This document shows, piece after piece, positions 52,784 to 61,266 of a stretch of DNA of 64,000 nt (position 1 is the stretch's first letter; every line of letters starts with the position of its first letter). Made by a program: the position numbers and the translations under genes. Under the pieces are notes generated by a model, which was given only the letters and a program-made list of their open reading frames with translations, was not told where the DNA came from and made no database searches. The stretch covers positions 12,603,672-12,667,671 of the forward strand of contig NC_061782.1 in the NCBI RefSeq assembly GCF_022458985.1, in the 5' to 3' direction. Origin of the DNA: Mugil cephalus (taxonomy: Eukaryota; Chordata; Actinopteri; Mugiliformes; Mugilidae).

Positions 52784-55017
52784 TCTTAAAACACAAATAC
52801 ACACGTACCTTAAATTTGGCAATTTATATTCCGCTCCTGCCCTGCACATATGCGCTGTTATAAACTTGGCCAGATGTAATTAAGTTATGTGTCCTGTATG
52901 TAATTTCCTGCATTCCAGATTTGCTTTTGGGTTTTGTTGTGCGCGCAGATCTAATTGTGGGAAATATAATAGTTTGCCTTTTGTTCCCCAGGGTCATCTT
53001 ACTATCGCTTAAACCCAATGGCGGGGTTGATAATGGAATCCAGCGCTGTAAATTAGGGATTGTAAACAAATTATTCCCCTCGTAATCCGATTACCACATT
53101 CCTATTATTAAATCTGAACATGAATCCACCGCAGTATGCAGGGATATTAAACTTACATTATTATTAGAAAATAAATTTCCTTTCTGTTGTAGTGTTGTTG
53201 CCCCCCTTTTTGTAAAGTGTCAATGGGCCTCCCCCGCATTAAGAGCACGCAGCAAATTGAGATTAATGGAGCAATTATAGCCCATTCAGAGATGGGTGTG
53301 TGTGGGGGGGCGCGACTTCTAGCTGGAAGGTGCAGGGGTGAGATAAGTCCATTGGTTGTATTGTTGTCCTGCCACCAACATGTCGTCCTTTCTTTATGCC
53401 GAATGAATGCATGCGTTTTGTTTGGCTGTTGACATCATTTATAGCCCCGGTACAATAGGAGGGATGCAGAGCACATGCACACCGACTAACCTCCATTCAC
53501 GCATCATGATTAATGCCTGCTAGAACCGAGTCCTAATCGAATCTGATGTTGTCAAACAATCACTAAATAGGGAAATAAACGACTTCATCATAGCCGCCTC
53601 TCTCTCGGGCAGCACAACTGTCAGTGGGAAGTCATTAAAATATGATAATGAAAAATTGCTCAATTAAATGTTGTTATAGGCAGTGACCTTCATTCGATTA
53701 AGATACCACAACTTGGCTATATGTTCTCAGCTGTGCGGATGGGGAAGTTTTGGAGATAAGTCGAGGGGGAGGACGTGGGAAATCAGAGCCCTGGTTTGAC
53801 AGATTCAAACTGAGAGCAAAGCAAATAGAACAATTGTTTCAACCCCACTTGACCTGTTAGTAAGATCAAGTTTACATTTGTTTGTTTGAGATATAAAAGA
53901 ACGTATAAGAGTAGTTAAAATCTTAAATTAAAGCGGCATTAACTGCTAGAAATCCAGTTCAAATTAATGATTTAACTCAACAGTTTTGTCTTACTTTTTT
54001 CTTCTTCTTTTTTTTTTAATGCAGGTTTGGTTTCAGAACCGCAGAGCAAAGTGGAGGAAGACAGAGCGAGGGAGCTCAGACCCTGAAGGGGGGAAGGAGC
54101 AGATGAATGAGGGCACTCCTCCCTCTCGCAGCATCAACTCTCAGTCTCCAGTGGACCAGGGCAGGAAACAGAAAGAAACGCTGGAGATGCAGCCAAGGTG
54201 AGAGAAGGTGACAGGCAGATGACTGTTGTGGCTTTGGCTGTAGTGAAACGGTGTCTGAATGAGAGGGGAAGTTGGAGCAGATTTTCAGATTGGTGGAGAT
54301 AAAAAAAAACAACAGGTGACGTCTTGAATATTATGTGTACTTACTCTACAAATATGAAACACGGTTGGAAAATAGTTAAACAAGTATTAAAAAAAAAATT
54401 CTCTTGATAATAAGATGTGTGTTTTCTCCAGTATCAACAGGACAGTGGGTCCTGGTGGTCCCTTCTTCCCATCTTGTATACCTGGCACACTCCTCAACTC
54501 TGCCACTTACGCTCAGGCCCTCTCACAGGTCGCCACACTGAAAGGTAAATATGAGTTTTATCAAATGGCAAGTGGTGATAATGTTCACGGAGATTGAGAT
54601 CGTTTTTATGATTCGCCCCTTCGTTATCTTTCAGGTAATGGTTTGTGCTCCTGCTGTGTCTCTGACCCCATGGGCTTGTCCTTCCTGCCACCCTATGGTT
54701 GTCAGGGCAACCGCACAGCCAGCGTGGCCGCCCTGCGCATGAAGGCCCGCGAGCACTCGGAGGCTGTGCTGCAGTCAGCCAACCTTCTCGGTGCGGCAAC
54801 TGGACCCGGCGCCGGCGTGGGAGTCCTGTCCGGAGTTGGAATGAGCACGGCCGGGGTCGTAAGGCCGACACTGGGTCCCGCCATCGAGGTGCCCGTCTCT
54901 GTTGGGAGAGGGGGAGACAGCTCCAGCCCCATCCCGGCCACCAAGATGCCAGGGTTGGGCAGCGGCAGTTCTGACAAACACCCTCACTGCTCCAAGGACC
55001 CGCAGGAGAAAAAGTGA
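50819..55017 (+). CDS. drgx: Dorsal root ganglia homeobox protein (DRG11/Prrxl1)
   Basis: Nuclear paired-class transcription factor needed for nociceptive sensory neurons and their dorsal-horn targets. Coding exons: 50819-50876, 51661-51761, 52309-52410, 54025-54197, 54432-54544 and 54635-55017; all phases agree, giving 309 residues (human about 263). The N-terminus [10 protein letters not shown] is diagnostic. The homeodomain spans about 42-101, with W89, Q91 (position 50 of the domain, Q50 class) and N92; its last part sits on a separate exon beginning [11 protein letters not shown] cysteine-containing GPLCSCC-like segment (187-190) and an OAR motif ([19 protein letters not shown], 210-228) follow, then a Gly/Pro/Ser-rich tail longer than in mammals. 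Relative to mammals a short segment around residues 13-22 is inserted at the first coding junction. Confidence 0.97.
51227..51279 (+). repeat. (ATT)n microsatellite in the first coding intron of drgx
   Basis: About seventeen uninterrupted ATT units. Confidence 0.95.
52671..52783 (+). repeat. Poly-A tract and (CA)n repeat in a drgx intron
   Basis: An A run of about 17 at 52671-52687 and a CA repeat at 52741-52783 lie in the intron after the exon ending at 52410. They are simple repeats only. Confidence 0.9.
53083..53093. promoter_or_regulatory. Second TAATCCGATTA homeodomain dimer site, in a drgx intron
   Basis: Exact copy of the site at 50321-50331; with its flanks it extends to the palindrome GTAAT-CCG-ATTAC. 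GATTAATC near 52541 and TAATCGAAT near 53533 are related cores in the same intron. Candidate intronic enhancer. Confidence 0.4.
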
Positions 55018-56520
55018 AGCGCTGGACACAAACGTGGATGTACTGATACTTTAAAATCTGTGTGATCGTGCCTGTTATTACTACTCTACTCTGATCCCAT
55101 GAGCCACTAAGCACAACAACCGACTCCAGAAACAGCCGGGGACAGACTTTTTTTTTTTTTTTTTCCTGATTTCACGTTGTATGGATGCAAACATTAAAAT
55201 ATTTATTTGAAGGTAAATTATCATTGTGTGAAATGCTGAAAAACTGGGGCCTTGTGACTCCCCATAAAAAGCACAACTGTGGTTTTGGATCTATATTTGT
55301 CTTCATGCACTCGTGGACTCTGTTTGATGGACTAACGCAGACACGACGCGCGCGCAGCAAAGACGTACTTGATAATGTGAATTTAAGTAATCGTCCTCGT
55401 ACAGTCGCTCTTGTTTTCTCTGAGAGGACAGATGCTTACAATGTGAATGTTAATGCATGTAAACTGTAAGTGTAGCGCTGATGGCAGGGCAGGGTGAGGA
55501 TTTTTTGCAAGATTTTGGCAATATAATGTTCATGCCATCGGGTCAAGAGTGGGCTCAAACAATCGTCTCTCATTTTTTTAATAATTTTTTTTTTCGTTTT
55601 TACTTTAAAGTGAAATTGCACTTTAATATTAATCAGCCATTTTCCGTGTAAATGTGTACATGTGCCAGATTACAGTATGCTCATGTGTGTGAACCCCAGG
55701 CAGGCGGCAGCAGTGACGGAGCGGCACTTGTCCCCTCCACTCTGTTAGCACATCTGTAGCGCCAGCAGACAAGGAACACACCGGTCCTGTTGTGACATGT
55801 TCTTTAAAACAATTAAAGATGTAGTCGCTCATGTTCCTCTCCTGTTGCCTCTCGCTCCAGCCATCTGTTCTGATACATTATTTATCAGCTTCCCCTTAAA
55901 GCCGGGAGAGGAGAGCAATTGCGACTCTTATTATTTATTTACTTTTAGGAACGCTCCCTCCTCCTCTCAACGTCTCTCCGAGCATTTTTTTTTTTAAATA
56001 AACCCCATTAAAAGTGATATATGCTATTTATTAACCTTGAATTCACATTTTAAAAAGCATAATTACTCATCACCTCAGGGCTCCTCAAACCCCAGTTTAT
56101 CACGGGCAATATATATGTTGATTCATTATCCCTAAATATCTCTTCCTCCCTGCAATGACTCTTGAATAAAGTAACAGCTGATCAGGCTGAGAATACTTAA
56201 CTGCAGAGTACACAACCAGTAGTTGGGCTGATTCAATTTGCGTCCTTGAGGATTTTCAGGAAATTACTTTTGATAGTCAATAACACAATTAAGTAAACTA
56301 CACACACATTATCATGAATAATTGATAAGAAATTATGTATTACCATGAAGTACTGGTTCAATAATTGATGAGGCGACACCCTGGTGACACAGAAGAGGGA
56401 GATAATGTCAGAAGTCGTGCCAGGTTGTACACAGAGTACTCACATCCTGTTTTTAACACCATTGTGCGTGCATGTTGTAAATATCTTACAACTATACCAA
56501 TAAAGTGACGCTTATATGGA
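55018..56520 (+). other. drgx: drgx 3' UTR (end approximate)
   Basis: AT-rich sequence after the stop codon. AATAAA signals lie at 56165-56170 and 56499-56504; the latter, followed by a GT-containing stretch, is taken as the distal end. A T run lies at about 55149-55164. Part of the stretch after about 56000 may instead be enhancer sequence. Confidence 0.5.
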
Positions 56521-58855
56521 CTGTGATAGCATTTTTATTTTATTGTTCAAAATTATAAACCATTGCTTTTTTTTTGAGCCAGAATTTATTTAAAAATCTA
56601 AAAGTTGGAAGCCTATTATATGTTTTTAGTATCATTATAATTCACAGGTGCTCTGCTGGATCTGTTCATCCCCAAAATAATTTAAAAAATAAAACTAGCG
56701 ACATTTTACAATATTCTGATTTAAGTGCATAAGAAAGCTACAGAGCAAAAAAAGATGTTAAGCCCAGTGACATGGCGGCTAATGATAACACAATATCCTC
56801 GCACACATCAGCCCCTCTTCCTAAATGCACCAGCGTGGACGACAGAATCCAGCCAGCTCGCACAAAAGGCGTGAAAAACACATTCAGCCTCTCCAAAATT
56901 GAATACAGCAGTTGTGGAATTTAATCATTCGCCAAAACAAAGGATGCTGAAGTTATAATGACTCCGATCATCATTAAGTTCTGCGCGGCTCCCATAATTC
57001 ACTGCTTTAATATTTCATAAACAAGTCAAGTTGATGTTGACATTCAGCTGTGCATGTGGCATCATTGATAATTTTCTGTCACCTAAAAAAAGTCCTGAGG
57101 CGGTTTTCGTGGAGCATTGTTATATCAAATTAGCTGGAGAGCGGCCAGAAAAGCAGACAAACACGGTGAATGTGGGGGACAGCAGTTGAACTCTGTTCTT
57201 ACAGTGCAGTTAATGGGCTTCTTTTGTTGCAATAATGAAATATTTTTTTTATTTTTTTTGTGGGGGAAATATGTCCTGAAACGGGGACTTGTTGTGCACA
57301 CACACGCGCAGACAATATAAGACGCACAGAAACAGAAAACTCAAGAAAGATCGTACATACATTTCTCTCGCTTAATATTTCCTGCAGCTCCCAAAGTTTG
57401 CTGCTCCCAGATCTAGATTCCAAAAAGCATTTAGGGGCAGTGCACTGAAAGGCCCAAACAGCCCCCCACTTAAGCGTCGTCACTGCTTTTAATTCCTGCA
57501 ACAGAGCTGGTCAATAACCCAATCAATTAGAATCAATTAAGATCATCTCTGAATATGGATAATACGAACAAAGCATTTCTTAATGCAGCAAGTAATGTGC
57601 CTGTCTGCTGTCTGCCACATAACCACAGCTCTGCTCCACCTTACTCAGCACAGGGGAACAGCATCCTCAGCGTTTGGGATCAATGATGCTCGCAGTTCCT
57701 CAGTGGCTTCGAGATAAAAGCATCTCGAAGGAGAGTTTGTGCAAAAACTGGAGAAGTACAGCAAGGGGCCAAAAAGTCTGAATTTTAGTACAGATCAGCT
57801 GTGAAGTGGATGGCTGCTCTCAGTTTGTCCACTAGAGGGACTTAGTGAGCAGGAAACCAGACAAGCCACAACAGGCTTCATTTCAAACCTCAATGGGGAA
57901 ATTGAACATTTTAGATAAACACACACTGATTATTTTTGCTGAGGAACGTTTTTTGTAAATTCATTTTTTTTTCTTAACAAGTACTCTCTCATCAGAAGGG
58001 TCAAAAGAAGATGTGATAGGAATATGAAAAGAATCAGGAAGCGGATGTTGGTGAGACGGGAGGAAAGAGGTTAGTTAAAAAGGGATTACCTCAGCCTTTT
58101 CCCAAAAGTTTACTGAGCTGTGTGTAAAACCATCTGGGTACGCGTGTGCGTTTGTGCGCAGAGTGCAGCGCGTCTCCATTAAGGCCCATGTGTGTGTGTC
58201 CATCATCTCGACCAGGCCCGCCCAGCTGCACCCGCCAAGAATCCCAGGATGCTATCTGCTACAGTGATGTCCTATTATAGCATCAGGCTGCACCGAGGGG
58301 AGGGAGATAGGGGTGAAAGGTGGGAGGTACAGTTCCTCCCCTTCCTTTGCCTTATGGCCTTTTCTGCGAGGGGGGTGAGAGAAGCTCTGGGTCATTAAAC
58401 ATCCATGTATTAAGAACTGCAAAAAAAAAAAAAAAAAAAAAAAAAGTTAGTGTGAAATTCATGTTGAAATTAAGTTACCCTCAGATCTGTTTAATCCATG
58501 TTGCTAAAAATGTCATTCACTTTTTATCGTAAATAGAAAGCGTCATTCAAGTCTGTTGTTGTGTGGGACCAAGAGCCACTTGTTAACACTCCATATAGTG
58601 CTTGTCAGGCCTGTTCACTGAAGAGCATGACACTTCAGTGTGAGGCAGTTGAGTTATTTATGTCTCCCAGAAGGACACCCAAAACTCAGCCCCCCTACCC
58701 ACTCCCCCTTCGCCCTCACATACACACACAATAACAACACATCTTCAGGAAATTAGCCTTTTCTCCTGGTTTAGACACCACAACCTCCCCGCGCAGTTGC
58801 AGTGTTTCACCAGTTCACTGATAGTTAGCTGTAGCTGCTAATGGCCAACGGTGGC
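56521..58855. other. Intergenic DNA between drgx and cefip
   Basis: No gene was recognised. There are homeodomain-type cores near 56930-57010 and 57510-57545, a CTCF-like core TCCACTAGAGGGAC at 57828-57841, and a 25-base A tract at about 58421-58445. The first two stretches may be distal drgx enhancers. Confidence 0.5.
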
Positions 58856-58864
58856 CGTCCAGAT

Positions 58865-58874
58865 TTATAAATAG
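58865..58874 (+). promoter_or_regulatory. cefip: TATA box / MEF2-like site, candidate cefip promoter
   Basis: TTATAAATAG contains a TATA box and reads CTATTTATAA on the other strand, close to the MEF2 consensus. It lies about 300 bases before a GTAAGA splice donor. A combined TATA/MEF2 box suits a heart and muscle gene. Confidence 0.45.
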
Positions 58875-58894
58875 TTGAGAGGCTGTTTGTTTCA

Positions 58895-59180
58895 TGCGCC
58901 TGACACTCGACACCAAAGGATCTCGCAGACCCGCGTGGTAGCCCGAGCGCTCATTCTGTCCCCCGTGGTGGACGCTCTCTCTGGGACAGCTCCTCTATTT
59001 CTGTCTGGTCTCCAGCCCCGAGTTTTGCCGCCTGTCTTCTGCTCAGATGCTCAAAGACCTAACTACGTAGAGGTTTCTGCGGTGACAGAGCAGGATCAGA
59101 TCAGCAAGACCCTTTTGGGGGGACGGGTCCCTTTGAGGAGGTTACAAAAAGGCCCAAATTATGGATTATATAACTGGAAG
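58895..59180 (+). other. cefip: Candidate 5' noncoding exon of cefip
   Basis: The stretch starts about 25-30 bases after the TATA box and ends at a good donor (GGAAG|GTAAGAC). It is followed by about 2.1 kb to an acceptor (TTGTTAG, ending 61254) just before the cefip start codon. It contains an open frame of about 119 codons that I do not believe is translated; no homology was recognised. Confidence 0.4.
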
Positions 59181-61254
59181 GTAAGACAAGAGCTCGGTGT
59201 TCGTTCTTGTTCATGTTCAAAGAGGAACACTTAAAAAATAGACAAAAACTAAATAACAAAAGACAAATAACAACAGCAGATACAGTTTCTAAGTTTCCAT
59301 ACAAGCATCAAGGATCTTTTGATATAATATTAATAGTAGGCATTTTATTTGGAGACATATAAAAGATATGACAAGTTTCTCTTGCAAAAATTTACTGTCA
59401 TGATTTTATTTTATCGCTCTGACATTTATAAACACTTCGTCCTGTCCTCTCAGCACTCAGAAGTGACAGCTACGTTGCTGTTCAGTCTGCCTTTGCACCA
59501 GGGTCCCACTGAAAGCGACCCCTCATGGTGTCAGGTTTTAAAGCTGGAGGTCCGTCACTGGTCAAAAATAAACCTGTCACACGCTAGAATGGATAGAAAT
59601 CACACCAACGCTCTCACAAGGGATTATTATTGCAAAATAGGCATGAAATTGAGGAGCACTGTCATAACAAAATGCTTCCCTCTGATGCAGATTTCTCCGT
59701 CAGCGCTGAGATGAATGAGTAGTTTAGGTAGAGAAGGAGTTTGACTGTTTTTTACCGTTTTCTTAAATGCTTTAATGAACTGAAGAAGTTACTTAACTAA
59801 GTGGCTACCGTTTTCTGCTCAGCGACAAGTGTTGCATGATCCAGTTTTGTTTGATGCTGACTTGGTGGGCAGATGATTAGTGGATGCGTAAGGGACGGGT
59901 AGGTCAGAAGATATTAATGAACCACTGGGTATTCTGAGGGAAGGTGACGGCTGCCTGGCGGCTACAGCGTGTTTAACCAGAACGTGTTGATGATATCACC
60001 TCGACCTGGCTGCCTCGAAATCTACTAGCATTTTATTTAAGAAGAGATAGATAGATAGATCTTCAGATATGTATGAACCACTTCTACACACTTCCCGTTG
60101 ATGGTTACTGGCTGCAGATCCTGAAATCCACAAGTAATACATAGCAGTGGTGCATGCAAACATGAAAGCAAGGAAAGGCCACTGTGTGAGCAAATGATAA
60201 TGTCACCTGTGCCCTTAGATTGTATAAATAAAGAAGCATGATTTATATTTAATGCTGATGCTTTAAAGTGGTGTAAGCCAAGTTGGTTTTGAAGAAACAT
60301 GTTCACATGAACTTCTGGAAGCTATTTCACTTTACCTCCAAAATCTCAATTTAGCAGCACTTCTGCTTAAGGAAATCTTAGTCTGCCTTCCACCTGCTCT
60401 GTCTGTACCGTAGTAAAACCAAACGGGTTTAACTACAAGATTAGTTTTCAATATGCCACACTTGTCTCTGGTCCAAACAGGACGATCTTGCTGTTTGACC
60501 TAAAGGGAAACAGCTTGATGGAAGCTTGCTCTGCTGGTCCAACTATAACAAAGTCCTTATTAGCATTAACAAAATGAAAATGAGAAATTATATGTTAGTG
60601 TCAACTGTTAAATATCGTTAAATCAATAACAGCACCTAGCTTGTGTTTGTGTGTGTGTCGAAGTGCCCCAGGTTTGCGTATGAGCTTGTCTAAATTTGAG
60701 CGGATGCGTCACAATTACCAAAAATAACTCACGTGAGGCCATCCTTACTGTGCCTAGCAACAGTGTAGTTTTATTCACAGCATGTGTCTGAAGGTCACAG
60801 TGATTGAGTGGAAGGATTTGCAGAGCTGTTTTCAGAACCACATACAGTACATTGCTGCTTAATGCAAATGAGAATGTCCCCCCTACCAAGAACAGCTATA
60901 ATGAATTACAAACCACAACAAATGAGTAACAGTTTCTATAGTAAAATCTATAAGCTACTATTATAAAGCTATTTTTAACATCACCTTTTTTTTTTTTAAA
61001 GTGGAATGTTCTGTGAGATTGAATTGTTCAGGCCCAGGCTGATTCTTTCTGTTTTTCTCCTTAAGGAAAGCAACAAATTCCAGGATAGTTTGGACAGAGG
61101 TCAACTAAAAGGCACAATGCCTTAGGAGCTGCTGGCTTGACAAAATCTGGACAGAGGGCCCCAAACCCTGGGGAAGGCAGCCGGCAGACTGTACAATTTT
61201 GAGGTCTATATTTGCATGAATGACTGAACTACTGAAGTCAGAGTTCTTTGTTAG
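59181..61254 (+). other. Probable intron upstream of the cefip coding exon
   Basis: Noncoding DNA with a short GATA repeat near 60047-60060, a brief GT tract near 60645 and a T run near 60987-60999. No other gene was recognised on either strand. Confidence 0.45.
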
Positions 61255-61266
61255 CAAGTCTGCATC

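Noticed and set aside
54494..55114. 206-codon open frame on the minus strand
   Set aside because: Antisense to the last drgx exons, whose GC-rich codons remove stops from the opposite strand. The sense frame matches DRGX with its OAR motif.
58875..59234. 119-codon plus-strand open frame
   Set aside because: It runs through the best splice donor at 59181 and has no recognised homology; a noncoding 5' exon of cefip explains the region better.
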